NCBI GenBank assembly: GCA_028277945.1
Contig: JANQFH010000068.1
Span: forward strand, 310,001 to 374,000
Direction: 5' to 3'
Source of the DNA: Oligoflexia bacterium
GTDB taxonomy: Bacteria > Bdellovibrionota_G > JANQFH01
DNA: 64,000 bases
Every line of letters starts with the position of its first letter. Position 1 is the stretch's first letter. The notes beneath the pieces were generated by a model. The model was not told the origin of the DNA. It worked only from the letters and a program-made list of their open reading frames with translations, and did no database searches. Below, piece after piece: positions 43,967 through 53,677 of the stretch. The position numbers were made by a program, and so were the translations under genes.

Positions 43967-44599
43967 TCATTGGAAGTTGCGGAGTCCGATTAGGTTCTCA
44001 TAATCACGCGTAATGATTTGTCCACTTAATGGGTCCACCTTATCCGTACCAACGGTTAACTTAACACGAACCATACGTATGTCCGACATTACATCCGGTG
44101 CTGAGGTTTCTGGACCAGCGCTCATAATATAACTCAACTGAAAATCATAGACGTTGGTAATGTAAGAGACGTTGCCACCAATAGGATCACTTCTCTGAAT
44201 GGTATCGTTTCCAGGGATATTTGGGTCGTTGTCGATGAAGCTGTAGGTAATATTCTCATCCGCATCGGCGACATCGCTATCGCCATTGAGGTCAGAAAGG
44301 ATTTGCAATTGTTGTGACGTTGCCAATTCAAACGGGATAGCTTTGCCGGCAGCGATACTTCCAAAACCCACTGGATTTGAGCCGGCGCGACGAATGTCCC
44401 GACCTATCAGAAAAAATCCAATAGAACCAACGCTTTGCGCGTTAGCAACGCGGGTCTGCCCGATGAAGCTGCGTTGTACTCGGGTATAGAGAAAGACCAT
44501 GGCTGAGAGCATAAAGGCTGAAATGACCACAGCCAAAAGGACATCCATAATCGAAAAACCCAATGCGCCGGTGCGCTGTTTTAAGCGTAAAATTCTCAT
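43967..44599 (-). CDS. PilW/GspJ-like pseudopilin with Asp at position 5
   Basis: 210 residues. Prepilin N-terminus RTGALG-FSIMDVLLAVVISAFML: cleavage after Gly gives mature FSIMD, so the usual Glu5 is Asp. Following text SFIGQTRVANAQSVGSIGFFLIGRDIRRAGSNPVG is typical of PilW. Glu5 normally guides pilin assembly, so Asp there is unusual but conservative. It is the last gene of a leftward five-gene unit, overlapping the preceding gene by 4 bp. Confidence 0.85.
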   Translation of the reverse strand: MRILRLKQRTGALGFSIMDVLLAVVISAFMLSAMVFLYTRVQRSFIGQTRVANAQSVGSIGFFLIGRDIRRAGSNPVGFGSIAAGKAIPFELATSQQLQILSDLNGDSDVADADENITYSFIDNDPNIPGNDTIQRSDPIGGNVSYITNVYDFQLSYIMSAGPETSAPDVMSDIRMVRVKLTVGTDKVDPLSGQIITRDYENLIGLRNFQ

Positions 44600-45030
44600 C
44601 GTCTACCCTCAAAATCCTGAACCGCTTTGTCTAAAAGTTTAGAGAAGCCGACAAAATAGTCCGTCTTACGCAGAACACAGCGTAGCGGCTGTGAATCTTT
44701 ATCATTAAGACTGATCAGGGCGTTGCTGAAACGCCTGATGGGACCAAAGATGCGGTGGCTAAATACAATACTAAAAAAACCGACAATGACCAAGGCAACC
44801 AGCACAGCCGGCCACGCTCGTGCCATGCTGTAGAGATTTTCCATGTAGAGTTGTCGTAGAACGTTTGCTTGATCACCAAAAAACCAGTTGCAAAAAGGTG
44901 GCAGGGTCGTAAGGAGGAAAAACACAATCGGAAATAACAACGCATGCAGAACGACTTCAATCGCAAAACGCGTTTGTTGCCTGTGGTCGACAAATTTTGT
45001 TCTTCGATGTGATTTAAATAGCTTCAACAT
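44596..45030 (-). CDS. Membrane protein with two spans in the pseudopilin cluster, unknown function
   Basis: About 144 residues from the ATG at 45030, chosen because GGAGAG lies 5-6 bases upstream; the upstream ATG at 45066 overlaps the preceding gene. Two hydrophobic spans (about residues 25-45 and 72-92) flank a periplasmic loop. A HAMP-like stretch follows (SHRIFGPIRRFSNALISL). It lacks a signalling output domain, so it is unlikely to be a complete receptor. Overlaps the PilW-like gene by 4 bp. Confidence 0.75.
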   Translation of the reverse strand: MLKLFKSHRRTKFVDHRQQTRFAIEVVLHALLFPIVFFLLTTLPPFCNWFFGDQANVLRQLYMENLYSMARAWPAVLVALVIVGFFSIVFSHRIFGPIRRFSNALISLNDKDSQPLRCVLRKTDYFVGFSKLLDKAVQDFEGRR

Positions 45031-45040
45031 CACTCTCTCC

Positions 45041-45502
45041 CTATAAATTCCTTGGCAAATTCTCAATCTGCCACTCCACCCAGCGGAGACGGCCTACCTG
45101 GTGCTCGGGGCGCGTGTCAACCACCCACAGCGTTATGGTGGCTGATTTATCTTTTTGTTTCGGCTCTACGAAAGACTGCTCCTGCCACAGAGAGAGCTTA
45201 TAAAGCGACAGGGTTGGCGACGCCGCATGACCTGGCTGAATGTCTTTTTGTCGTCGAATCTCGCCACGAAAGGAGCCAAAGTGAATCGGTTCGTGCTGAA
45301 ACTCCTGCAAACGGAGCTTTCTCTGTTCTAGCCGAGTAATCAGCGTATGGCTAAAGCTATGTAAGCTGGCAGCCTTGGCATTTTCTAGCAACGCTGCTAC
45401 GTCTATGGGCTTTTCTACGAAGCCGTGATGCACTAGTACAAGGGTTAAGACCAGCGCGATAACTTGGAGAGGAAGGAGGTATGTTTTCAGTACATTTCGC
45501 AC
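45041..45502 (-). CDS. Membrane-anchored protein in the pseudopilin cluster, unknown function
   Basis: 153 residues with one N-terminal span (YLLPLQVIALVLTLVLVHHG) and a strand-rich exported domain. No recognised family. The start is GTG at 45502. It lies 18 bp after the 366-frame gene and 10 bp before the next, within a clear operon. Its size and topology suit an accessory assembly factor, but that is inference from context only. Confidence 0.75.
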   Translation of the reverse strand: MRNVLKTYLLPLQVIALVLTLVLVHHGFVEKPIDVAALLENAKAASLHSFSHTLITRLEQRKLRLQEFQHEPIHFGSFRGEIRRQKDIQPGHAASPTLSLYKLSLWQEQSFVEPKQKDKSATITLWVVDTRPEHQVGRLRWVEWQIENLPRNL

Positions 45503-45520
45503 GTTTCGTTGCAGCTTCAG

Positions 45521-46426
45521 CTAAACGCCTTGTCGAATCAGTTTGATAATATCGTTTTTTATCAAGGGATCAACACGTTCCATCAAACGAAAACGTATCT
45601 CTCGAGCAAACGTTAGATCTTGCCCAAGCCCGAATTGTGTCGCCTCCTCTATATCGTTTTTAAAGGAGACCTCTACTGCTAACCTTACCTCTTTCTCAAG
45701 GCTTGTAGCATCATCCAGATTTCTAAAACGGATTCTGCTGACATTTCTGGCGATCACCCGGCGTTGGTTGCCGTCGTCACGCACTAGCACCAAGAGATTT
45801 TCATTCTTTGGGTCAACAACCAATTCATAATAGACTTGTTGGATATCTGCTAATAGGGATGGTTTGTCAGCAAAGAGAACTGAAGACAGATTTGTCTGAG
45901 TCTCCATCCAAATGATTTCATCGGTGTTGGGGTCATTCATAGCAGATCCAATTAAAGCCTCCATGGTACCGTGTTCATTACAGAGAACCATCTTCTGGTT
46001 CGTTGCGAGGCCAGTCCCTTTGTGTACGGGAACACTGTAGTCGCTCGTCTTTACATAGTCATGTTGAACAAGAGCCGTAGATCCGAGATTTTCTGTGGTG
46101 GCGACTCTGAGCCGTTTTGGCTCGATGCCGAAAAGAAAGTCTTTGGAACAGCGGTTGAGAAACAGGGCCGATCTCAATAACTCGTTCTCTATGCGGCCCA
46201 CTATCTGATTGAAGAGGTTGTGTTTTTCGCGAATGGCGCTGTTGAACCCATGAGCCTCTCTGTGGTTCTTGATCATGAAGACGATCACCACAACGACTGC
46301 AATGATTCCAACTCCATAGAGAAAGATGTCAAAGAGAGGGATTGCCGCAGCTTGCGCTGGCCGCGCTTTTGGTTTGCCAGCCCCATAAGCACGTACCGTT
46401 GGGCGGCCTATGACATCAGAGGACAT
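45521..46426 (-). CDS. Membrane-anchored protein in the pseudopilin cluster, unknown function
   Basis: About 301 residues from the ATG at 46426 (alternative 46438). A longer frame to 46621 adds a segment lying inside the upstream pilin gene and is rejected. One membrane span (IPLFDIFLYGVGIIAVVVVI, about residues 28-50) is preceded by a basic Ala/Pro-rich stretch. A large soluble domain follows. The protein lacks a prepilin cleavage motif. The soluble domain has alternating strands and a C-terminal region with LVLVRDDGNQRRVIARNVSRI. No family recognised. Overlaps the upstream pseudopilin gene by 11 bp. Confidence 0.78.
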   Translation of the reverse strand: MSSDVIGRPTVRAYGAGKPKARPAQAAAIPLFDIFLYGVGIIAVVVVIVFMIKNHREAHGFNSAIREKHNLFNQIVGRIENELLRSALFLNRCSKDFLFGIEPKRLRVATTENLGSTALVQHDYVKTSDYSVPVHKGTGLATNQKMVLCNEHGTMEALIGSAMNDPNTDEIIWMETQTNLSSVLFADKPSLLADIQQVYYELVVDPKNENLLVLVRDDGNQRRVIARNVSRIRFRNLDDATSLEKEVRLAVEVSFKNDIEEATQFGLGQDLTFAREIRFRLMERVDPLIKNDIIKLIRQGV

Positions 46427-46922
46427 CGTCTGCCCCATCACCAGAAGAGATGTCTCCCCCCGTGCCGATGAAGATACCCTTTCTTGAGGTGCCAACGGGC
46501 ATTTCAATAACCGTGACAAAAGGTGAGGGGTCGGCACCGTTAAAGTTGGGCAGACCATTGGATTGCATTTCGAGACTTGTGGCCTTGTTGGTAACATCAA
46601 ACGTGCGAAACTCAATATCACTGGGCAGTGACTTTTGGCTCCCCACCGCTACCCAGGCGGTACCATCAAACTCCTCAAAGGAGTACTGGGTGGCGTTCTC
46701 CAGCTTCAACCGTTGCGTGTTCAGGGTGGTGGCAGCACGACCACGCATCTCAACGAGGTGGGTCACCAGCTGATCCGTCGCCCTCTGCAGCTTCTTCTTT
46801 TTGATAAGGCTGGTGAGCGTCGGTCCACCGATTGAGTACAGCAGGCTAACGATTACCAGGGTGATGATGATTTCAACAATAGTAATACCCTGGTTTTTAT
46901 GACTGTTTTGAGGCGTGCGCAT
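46416..46922 (-). CDS. GspH/FimT-like pseudopilin
   Basis: About 168 residues from the ATG at 46922. Prepilin leader MRTPQNSHKNQG, cleavage before ITIVEIIITLVIVSLLYSIG, Glu5 present. The GspH/FimT pattern follows: A-TDQLVTHLVEMRGRAATTLN, then a beta-rich domain. An ATG at 46976 would add 18 residues and sit only 15 bp from the promoter -10, so the shorter start is preferred. First gene of the leftward pseudopilin operon. Confidence 0.87.
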   Translation of the reverse strand: MRTPQNSHKNQGITIVEIIITLVIVSLLYSIGGPTLTSLIKKKKLQRATDQLVTHLVEMRGRAATTLNTQRLKLENATQYSFEEFDGTAWVAVGSQKSLPSDIEFRTFDVTNKATSLEMQSNGLPNFNGADPSPFVTVIEMPVGTSRKGIFIGTGGDISSGDGADDVL

Positions 46923-46990
46923 AGTCCATAGCTTAAAATTCAGGTGGATTGGTTGAGCGACAGATCGACGCTCCATCGGGCTTACAGATT

Positions 46991-46999
46991 AGTATAACA
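46991..46999 (-). promoter_or_regulatory. Extended -10 promoter of the leftward pseudopilin operon
   Basis: On the minus strand TGT-TATACT, an extended -10 element 69 bp upstream of the GspH-like ATG. The same distance separates the extended -10 and ATG of the PilX-like gene. Confidence 0.5.
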
Positions 47000-47144
47000 C
47001 ATCATTTCTGCTAACACACCGCCCCACGGGTTGGGCATGGCTACACAGGAGTGACGATAACTTACTATTTTTACTATACTTTTAGGGCTTATACAGCCTG
47101 TTTAAGAGCCTCTCTGCGTGCTGGCCAATAGACCGTTTGCCAAG

Positions 47145-48278
47145 CTAGCTCCTTATTGAACTTAGATCTTGTAAGCCCATAAACTGCACCTCTATCTGAC
47201 CATAGCGTTTACGGTAAGCTTGATGAACATCATGGGCGACGACGTAATTGGGGCCGTTCGGATATTCAGCTCGGAAGAGTTGTAGATTTTTGGGGTTAAA
47301 AGACTGAGCTTGCCACTTACATTCTATCGCCATGGCTTGCTGTTGACGGTTTGTAAGAACAAAATCAATTTCTTGCCCTCTTTTGGTACGCCAATAGTGA
47401 ATCTGTCTATGCTGTAAATGAGCATGGAGTTCATTCAGCACCAGATGTTCCCATAACTCACCAAAGTCATTGCGGCGCAGTTGCTGCCAACCACGATAAT
47501 AACAGACAAAACCAGTATCAAAACCGTAGACCTTAGGCGCTGCAACGATCTCCTTAGCTCGACGGCTATGAAAGGGACGAATGACGTGCATGGCAAAGGT
47601 TTCTTCCAGTGCACCAAGATAATTACGAATAGTCGTATGGCTAACACCGCAAGGTGCTGCAAAAGAAGAAGCTTCAAAGACCCCACCACTTTGCACCATA
47701 AGTAGCTCGAAAAACTTCATAAAAGAGTTGCGGCGTTCTAAGTTGAAAAGCTCCTGAATGTCCTTAGCCCAGAAAGAGTCCATCCACTCTTGAAAATACG
47801 TTTCAGGATATTGTTTTGCTAAGAAAAAGGGTGGTAGTCCACCACGAAAGAGTCGGTGCTCAATACTTTGACACCCAAAGGACTCAAGATCGTTCATGGT
47901 CATAGGTGTTAACCAAAACGACTCCTTACGCCCAGTCAGCGTATCCTTAAACTTTTTGGATGCTCCTAAGGTTGAAGAACCCGTTGCAATAATCTTTGTC
48001 TGTGAGTAGTGGTCGGCGGCAATTTTGAGAAGTTCTGAGGGTTGCTCCAGGCGATGGATCTCATCCAACACAAGCGGGCCACGATTTTGGTCAAGAAAGG
48101 CCTCTGGATCTTCTAGCTGCCGCCGCACACGCGGCAGCTCACAATCAAAATAGTTCATGTTGTCAAATAGCTGGCAGAGCGTTGTCTTGCCAACACGCCT
48201 TACCCCGGCAAGCCAAATAATACTACGACGCTTCCACAGCTTGCGAAGCTTCTCTATCCACCATGTTCTGTGAACCAT
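47145..48278 (-). CDS. AAA ATPase with DUF4143 domain, copy 2
   Basis: 377 residues. Walker A GVRRVGKTT (residues 25-33), Walker B-like LVLDEIHRLE, sensor motif IIATGSST, then a DUF4143 domain with the nuclease-like signature KRGQEIDFVL...MAIECKWQ (Asp and E-x-K). It aligns with copy 1 over its length but is clearly diverged. Function of the family is unsettled. Isolated gene: the pseudopilin operon is upstream on the map and a 400-bp gene-free region lies on its 5' side. A palindrome covers its start codon (48277-48298). Confidence 0.9.
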   Translation of the reverse strand: MVHRTWWIEKLRKLWKRRSIIWLAGVRRVGKTTLCQLFDNMNYFDCELPRVRRQLEDPEAFLDQNRGPLVLDEIHRLEQPSELLKIAADHYSQTKIIATGSSTLGASKKFKDTLTGRKESFWLTPMTMNDLESFGCQSIEHRLFRGGLPPFFLAKQYPETYFQEWMDSFWAKDIQELFNLERRNSFMKFFELLMVQSGGVFEASSFAAPCGVSHTTIRNYLGALEETFAMHVIRPFHSRRAKEIVAAPKVYGFDTGFVCYYRGWQQLRRNDFGELWEHLVLNELHAHLQHRQIHYWRTKRGQEIDFVLTNRQQQAMAIECKWQAQSFNPKNLQLFRAEYPNGPNYVVAHDVHQAYRKRYGQIEVQFMGLQDLSSIRS

Positions 48279-48298
48279 ATGAAACTATAATTTCATAT
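48277..48298. promoter_or_regulatory. Palindromic operator-like site over the DUF4143 ATPase start codon
   Basis: ATATGAAA (48277-48284) and TTTCATAT (48291-48298) form a perfect 8-bp inverted repeat with a 6-base spacer. The ATG of the ATPase gene (48278-48276) lies in its edge. A protein dimer bound here, or the same hairpin in mRNA, would block expression. Confidence 0.45.
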
Positions 48299-48681
48299 AG
48301 AACGATTATTTTCAACCCTATAATCATTTGTCTACAACTAAACCGTAATTTGCCTTTGATTGCAGTCAGTTATTTTTTTCGGTTGTCAGATTTCCCGAAT
48401 TGTGATGGGGCTAATTTGTCCGCCATGGCCCTTTTTTGGTCGCATTTTCTCCACCGAGACTGGATAACTAGTTGATTTCAAGCCTCTAAGAACCATTTTA
48501 TTGTGGCCTAACTTTAAGAGACCTATTCGTTTCTGAGTGAATTAGAGCTCGCTTATCAGAATTGGTACGAGAAGCGGGAGGTAATTTCTACCGAGGATGG
48601 AAAAGCGGCTTATCCTCCGAGCTACGGTATTCAGGAAGTTAGGGAGGCTAAGAAATTTAAATTTCTTTGTCTGATTTTAAG
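48279..48681. other. Gene-free region with a possible gene remnant
   Basis: About 400 bp without a supported gene. From about 48525 a plus-strand frame without any ATG reads plausible protein (SELELAYQNWYEKREV, then PPSYGIQEVREAKKF) and runs into the opposite-strand bamD gene; it may be the 3' remnant of a lost gene. Low GC. Confidence 0.4.
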
Positions 48682-49494
48682 TCAATTGCTCGTTTCTCTT
48701 TTTTGCTGCCGCATGGCTTCGAGAAGTCTGCGAGCGGCGGTAAGACGAGCCGTGTCTGTGCTGCGCTGCTCAAGCTGGTTTAAGGTGTTTGTCGCCTCAT
48801 TGAGTCGATCGGTTTTTGTGTAAACACGAATGAGATCAAAAAGCGCTGCTTCTGTCATATCTGCAAAAGAGAATTTATCGATAAGCGTGCGCAGCCTGCC
48901 CTCAGCCGCGAGCCATTTTTTGCGTTTAAGGTAGTAGTCCGCTACATAGCGCTGCCTCTTGGCAAGAAGTCGCTGCATTTGCCGCGCGAGTCCTGTGGCT
49001 TCCTCGCCATACTCAGGGTCCTGTTGGATTTTACTGAAACTGGCCAGTGCTGCTTCTACATGGGTCTGGTCGCGATCGATCGTACGTGGGATTTGCTGCT
49101 GATGGGCCTTGCCACTCTGCAGCAGCGCGTAACCAAGGCGCGGATGGGTAGGGTGGCGCTGTTGAAACTGATCGTAGATCGAGACCGCCTCGATGTACTC
49201 ACCGCGGTCATAGAGGATATCGCCAATATGCAACTCAACCTCGGGGGTGCGTTTGCTGGACGGGTAGCGATTACGAAAAGCCTTAAGAAATTTAAGGGCT
49301 TCAAGCTGCTTTTTGGCTTCTACCAGCTCCATGGTATAGGTGTAGAGCTCATCCTCACTGCTGTAGTCTTCCGGCAGCTTGGGAGCGCAGGCGGCAAACA
49401 GCAGCAGGGCGATTAGGGCTGGCAGGCAGGTTGCTTTAGCAGGTCCTTGCGGTAGGATAGGCGGGCTACTGGTTGGCCCTTGAGGTGATAACAT
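48682..49494 (-). CDS. bamD: Outer-membrane assembly lipoprotein, BamD-like
   Basis: Subunit of the BAM complex that inserts outer-membrane proteins, 270 residues from the ATG at 49494. The lipoprotein leader is unusually long (about 35 residues, Pro/Gly-rich at the start) and ends LLFAAC (Cys36). The mature part has tandem TPR units: AKKQLEALKFLKAFRNRYPSS, then EVELHIGDILYDRGEYIEAVSIYDQFQQRHPTHPRL, the YfiO/BamD signature. Its start codon shares bases with the divergent tilS start (CATG), so the two genes have no spacer. An in-frame ATG at 49503 is an alternative. Confidence 0.88.
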   Translation of the reverse strand: MLSPQGPTSSPPILPQGPAKATCLPALIALLLFAACAPKLPEDYSSEDELYTYTMELVEAKKQLEALKFLKAFRNRYPSSKRTPEVELHIGDILYDRGEYIEAVSIYDQFQQRHPTHPRLGYALLQSGKAHQQQIPRTIDRDQTHVEAALASFSKIQQDPEYGEEATGLARQMQRLLAKRQRYVADYYLKRKKWLAAEGRLRTLIDKFSFADMTEAALFDLIRVYTKTDRLNEATNTLNQLEQRSTDTARLTAARRLLEAMRQQKRETSN

Positions 49495-50899
49495 GAATTC
49501 CACGGCGCATCATGAAACCATCGTTGCTAGTGTCGAGTCAAGGATTGTTGCGCAGAATCTGCTACGCTCGGGCGATCGTCTCTTGCTGGCACTCTCTGGG
49601 GGTATCGATTCCATGGTTCTCCTTGATATCTTTCTGCGGTTGCGCGGCAAGCACGCCTTTAAGTTATATGCCTGTCACATCAATCACCATTTGCGTGGTC
49701 AAGAGAGCGAACGCGATGCCTGCTTCGTAGCCCAACGTCTTAAGGAGCTCGGCGTTCCCTGTGAAATTCTCACGGCTCTGGTGCCGCCTGGCGTGAACGT
49801 ACAGCAGGGAGCTCGAGAGCTGCGCTACCAACTATTTGGTCAACTACTGCGGCAAAAACATTGCGACCGCCTGCTGCTTGCGCACCATGCTGATGATCAG
49901 GCGGAACTCTTGCTGATGCGGCTCGCTTCGGGTTGTGGATTGCAAGGTGCCTCAGGCATGCAAGCAAGCCGCGATGGTTGGTTGGTACGACCGCTGTTGC
50001 ATTTGGAAAAGGCGCAGCTCATTGCTTACGGACATGAATGTCAGGTTGCCTATGTCGAGGACAGCAGTAATTTTAAACCTGACTATCGGCGCAACCGCTA
50101 TCGTCATGAGTTATTACCTGTACTAAAAGATATCCAGCCAGAGGCAGTAAGGAATATGGTTGCCTTTATGCAGATGGCGCGTCAGGAAGAGGCGTTTTTG
50201 ACAGAGATGGCCAACAGGCTACTGACTGAGAACACACGTAGTCGCCAGGCCGATGGTATTGTTTTTCATCTTGAGCCACTAAGCCGCCTGCCCGATGTTA
50301 TGCAGCTGCGTGTGTACAAGGCTGCGATCAAAGCCGTCGGCGGGGGTGCCGTGGGTCGCCGCCAACTCCGGAGACTACAGGGTATGCTGTTGCGACGAGA
50401 GGGTTGTGAAGAGTTGCACTTGGGTGGTGGGCTTACCTGTTATCGCGATTACGATCTCTGCGAGTTGCGTCGGGGCCGCCGCCAACAGCGTCCTCCCTTC
50501 CAGTTTGTTGTCGGTCTTGCTAACCTGCCGGCGACGGTCAACGCCACACCCGTTGGCGGTAGGATTGTGCTTTCTAAGAGAAACTGTTTTAATAGCGCTG
50601 CTGAAGGCATCAACCTTGATTTAAAACGGTTGCACGGCAAGTTAGTGCTGCGAAACTGGGAGCCTGGTGACAAGATTCGTTTGCCGTGGTCTGGTTACCA
50701 TAAAAAACTAAAACGCTACTTTATCGACTATAAGATATCTCGTGATGATCGCCATAAGACTGTGGTGGTTTTAGATGGAGACAGGATTGCCGCCTTCATA
50801 AACGGACCAAAAATTGCCGGTGGTTCGGTCGTCGATCGGGACTATCGCATCACTCGAGATTCGAGCGAGGTTTTAAACATCGTGGTAGAGAGTAACTGA
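49493..50899 (+). CDS. tilS: tRNA(Ile)-lysidine synthetase
   Basis: Converts C34 of tRNA-Ile(CAU) to lysidine using ATP and lysine, an essential step for AUA decoding. 468 residues, full-length type. PP-loop SGGIDS (residues 35-40), [45 protein letters not shown] and the TilS C-terminal domain ([11 protein letters not shown]). GAGGTG lies 7 bases before the ATG. It begins a rightward block continuing through ftsH, cdaA and cdaR. Confidence 0.95.
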   Translation: MNSTAHHETIVASVESRIVAQNLLRSGDRLLLALSGGIDSMVLLDIFLRLRGKHAFKLYACHINHHLRGQESERDACFVAQRLKELGVPCEILTALVPPGVNVQQGARELRYQLFGQLLRQKHCDRLLLAHHADDQAELLLMRLASGCGLQGASGMQASRDGWLVRPLLHLEKAQLIAYGHECQVAYVEDSSNFKPDYRRNRYRHELLPVLKDIQPEAVRNMVAFMQMARQEEAFLTEMANRLLTENTRSRQADGIVFHLEPLSRLPDVMQLRVYKAAIKAVGGGAVGRRQLRRLQGMLLRREGCEELHLGGGLTCYRDYDLCELRRGRRQQRPPFQFVVGLANLPATVNATPVGGRIVLSKRNCFNSAAEGINLDLKRLHGKLVLRNWEPGDKIRLPWSGYHKKLKRYFIDYKISRDDRHKTVVVLDGDRIAAFINGPKIAGGSVVDRDYRITRDSSEVLNIVVESN

Positions 50900-50900
50900 C

Positions 50901-52871
50901 GTGAAGCAAACGCAAAAGAGCTGGATACTGTGGCCTCTTCTAGTGCTTATGGTGCTACTGGTCCTCAGCGTCATGAACCGTGTTCCAGGTCAGGTTCAAG
51001 AGGTTGATTACAGCAGGTTTCGCCATTACGTGCGTCTTGGTCTGATTGCCTCAGTCAACATCAAAGGCAATGACATTACTGGGAAGTTCAAGGAAGAGTT
51101 TCCTCCGGAAAGCGGAGAGCTTTCTGTTGAAGAGCTAGAATTTGCAGGCAAGCGTTACCATACTTACACCATGGGTACGGGCGATGAGCTGATCAAATTT
51201 CTTGAAGAGAATCAGGTAGAGCAGTTTACCTCAAAGCCACAAGAAAAGGCGCCCTTCTGGCAACAACTGTTGATCAGCTGGCTACCGATGATGGTTATGA
51301 TATTCTTACTCTTCTTTCTCTTTCGTCAGATCCAGGCCGGTGGTGGCAAAGCACTGAACTTTGGTAAGAGTCGGGCACGTCGCCTTACCGAAGATCAGAC
51401 GAAAGTCACCTTTGCCAATGTTGCCGGTGTTGATGAGGCCAAGCAAGAGCTTGAGGAGATCATCGACTTTCTTAAAGACCCGAAGCGCTTTACGCGACTA
51501 GGCGGTCGTATTCCCAAGGGGGTGTTGCTCGTCGGTCCGCCAGGTACAGGTAAGACTTTGTTAGCCAAGGCGATTGCGGGTGAGGCCGGTGTACCCTTCT
51601 TTAGCATCAGTGGGTCAGACTTCGTTGAGATGTTTGTCGGTGTGGGTGCGAGCCGTGTGCGCGATCTCTTTGAGCAAGGCAAAAAGAATGCCCCCTGTAT
51701 CATTTTTATTGATGAGATCGATGCCGTTGGTCGGCAGCGAGGTGCTGGCTGGGGTGGTGGACACGACGAACGCGAACAAACCCTCAATCAACTGCTGGTA
51801 GAGATGGATGGCTTTGAATCCAAGGATGGCGTTATTCTCATAGCTGCCACCAACCGTCCAGATGTGTTGGATCCTGCTCTATTGCGGCCGGGCCGATTTG
51901 ACCGCCGTGTGGTGGTGCCCATACCTGATGTTAAAGGCAGGATGGGTATTCTTGAGGTGCACAGTGCCAAGACTCCTTTGGGAGAGGATGTTGATCTTGA
52001 GGTGTTGGCTCGTGGCACTCCTGGTTTCTCAGGTGCTGACTTAGAGAACATGGTGAATGAGGCCGCTCTCATTGCCGCCAGGAGAGATAAGTCAACGGTA
52101 GAGATGAACGACTTTGAAGTTGCCAAAGACAAGGTGATGATGGGTTCGGAACGGCGCAGTATGATTATTAGTGACGACGAAAAGAGAACCACGGCTTACC
52201 ATGAAGCGGGCCATGCCTTGGTTGCCAAACTGCTTCCGGGTACGGATCCGGTTCACAAGGTGACGATCATCCCGCGAGGCATGGCTTTAGGCGTGACGCA
52301 GTTGTTACCGAAGGAAGACAAGTACACCTTCAGCCAAGAGTTTGCCGAAAATCAGATCGCCTACATCATGGGAGGACGATGTGCTGAGGAGCTGATGTTG
52401 AAAGAGCGTACCACCGGAGCGGGAAATGATTTTGAGCGCGCCACCGAACTTGCGAAAAAGATGGTGTGTCAATGGGGCATGTCTGAGAAGCTTGGGCCAT
52501 TGGCCTATGGCAAACAAGATGATCAGGTATTTCTCGGTAAAGACTTTGTGCAGCGCAAAGAGTATAGCGAACGCACCGCACAGTTGATTGATGAAGAGAT
52601 CAAGCGCATTGTCGATGAGAATTACCAACGCGCGAGAGGCTTATTGAGCAAAAATGTTCAAAAGCTCGAAAACCTGGCCAAGGCGCTGCTTGAACACGAG
52701 GTTTTAGACGGTGATGAGGTAGACCAGGCGATAGCAGGTAAACCCATTCGTAGAAAACCGGATTCGGTTGCTGCCAAAGTTGCACGGCCTCGTGCCAAGC
52801 GAAAGTCGACAGCGCAAACAGCAACGGATAAGCCAGAGGAAACTGCAGAGGCGGAGTCTAAGGCCTCATGA
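50901..52871 (+). CDS. ftsH: ATP-dependent zinc metalloprotease FtsH
   Basis: Membrane-bound hexameric AAA protease, 656 residues. Two N-terminal spans (about 9-25 and 123-141) flank the periplasmic domain. Walker A GPPGTGKT (212-219), Walker B IIFIDEID (267-274), second region of homology [19 protein letters not shown], and zinc site HEAGH (434-438). The C-terminal tail is basic and Ala-rich. Start GTG at 50901, one base after tilS. tilS-ftsH adjacency is conserved in many bacteria. It overlaps cdaA by 4 bp. Confidence 0.97.
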   Translation: MKQTQKSWILWPLLVLMVLLVLSVMNRVPGQVQEVDYSRFRHYVRLGLIASVNIKGNDITGKFKEEFPPESGELSVEELEFAGKRYHTYTMGTGDELIKFLEENQVEQFTSKPQEKAPFWQQLLISWLPMMVMIFLLFFLFRQIQAGGGKALNFGKSRARRLTEDQTKVTFANVAGVDEAKQELEEIIDFLKDPKRFTRLGGRIPKGVLLVGPPGTGKTLLAKAIAGEAGVPFFSISGSDFVEMFVGVGASRVRDLFEQGKKNAPCIIFIDEIDAVGRQRGAGWGGGHDEREQTLNQLLVEMDGFESKDGVILIAATNRPDVLDPALLRPGRFDRRVVVPIPDVKGRMGILEVHSAKTPLGEDVDLEVLARGTPGFSGADLENMVNEAALIAARRDKSTVEMNDFEVAKDKVMMGSERRSMIISDDEKRTTAYHEAGHALVAKLLPGTDPVHKVTIIPRGMALGVTQLLPKEDKYTFSQEFAENQIAYIMGGRCAEELMLKERTTGAGNDFERATELAKKMVCQWGMSEKLGPLAYGKQDDQVFLGKDFVQRKEYSERTAQLIDEEIKRIVDENYQRARGLLSKNVQKLENLAKALLEHEVLDGDEVDQAIAGKPIRRKPDSVAAKVARPRAKRKSTAQTATDKPEETAEAESKAS

Positions 52872-53677
52872 GTGGCATTCCCACAATTACTCTAGTCGAT
52901 ATTTTGGACATCCTCTTGGTTGCCGCGATCATCTATCTGTTACTGCTGTTGATTCGTGGTACTCGCGGCATCTATATGCTTGTTGGGCTGCTGATTTGTG
53001 GTGTGGTACTCTGGCTCGCTAACCTTTTTGAACTGCGTGCGCTGGGCTCTATCCTGGGTCAGCTCTTTTCTAGTCTGATTTTGGTGATTGTCGTAATTTT
53101 CCAACATGACATCCGTCGGGTTCTTACTAAGGTTGGGCGTTCGCCATTTTTTAAACGACAATCACTTCAGGAGCGGGAGACCTTAGAAGAGTTGGTTAAG
53201 ACTTCGGTCTCTCTGGCGAACAAAAAGATCGGCGCGCTCATTGCTATAGAACGTGGTGGTAACTTGGTGGACCATGTTGAACAGGGTGTGCCGGTTGACT
53301 CACTCGTCAACAAGGATCTGCTGACGTCGATCTTTCTGCCGGTCTCACCCCTACACGACGGCGCCGCAGTGATTCAGGGCGCGCGCGTTGTCCAAGCTGG
53401 CTGTTTATTACCGTTATCCATGAGTGTTAACGTCACTAAGGTCTACGGCACACGGCACCGTGCTGCCATTGGCCTCACTGAAGAGACCGATGCTGTGGTG
53501 ATTGTAGTTTCTGAAGAGCGTGGTGTGGTCTCTCTTGCCGTAGAGGGCAAGATTGAAGACAACTTGGATGCTGTACGTCTCCGCGAGCGTTTACTAGATA
53601 TGTTTGGTCCGCAGAATCGTCTGCAGTGGTTTCGTACTATTTTGCAGAATCGATTTGCAATTGCGAAGAGAGAATGA
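52868..53677 (+). CDS. cdaA: Diadenylate cyclase CdaA (DacA), membrane-bound
   Basis: Synthesises c-di-AMP from two ATP. 269 residues: three N-terminal membrane spans (about 10-30, 36-52, 62-80) and a DisA_N domain with both signature motifs, DGA (164-166, in [11 protein letters not shown]) and RHR (196-198, in GTRHRAAIG). Followed by cdaR through an ATGA overlap and, after a gap, by glmM, reproducing the known cdaA-cdaR-glmM module. c-di-AMP signalling is well known in Gram-positives and also occurs in deltaproteobacterial-grade lineages. Confidence 0.95.
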   Translation: MSGIPTITLVDILDILLVAAIIYLLLLLIRGTRGIYMLVGLLICGVVLWLANLFELRALGSILGQLFSSLILVIVVIFQHDIRRVLTKVGRSPFFKRQSLQERETLEELVKTSVSLANKKIGALIAIERGGNLVDHVEQGVPVDSLVNKDLLTSIFLPVSPLHDGAAVIQGARVVQAGCLLPLSMSVNVTKVYGTRHRAAIGLTEETDAVVIVVSEERGVVSLAVEGKIEDNLDAVRLRERLLDMFGPQNRLQWFRTILQNRFAIAKRE

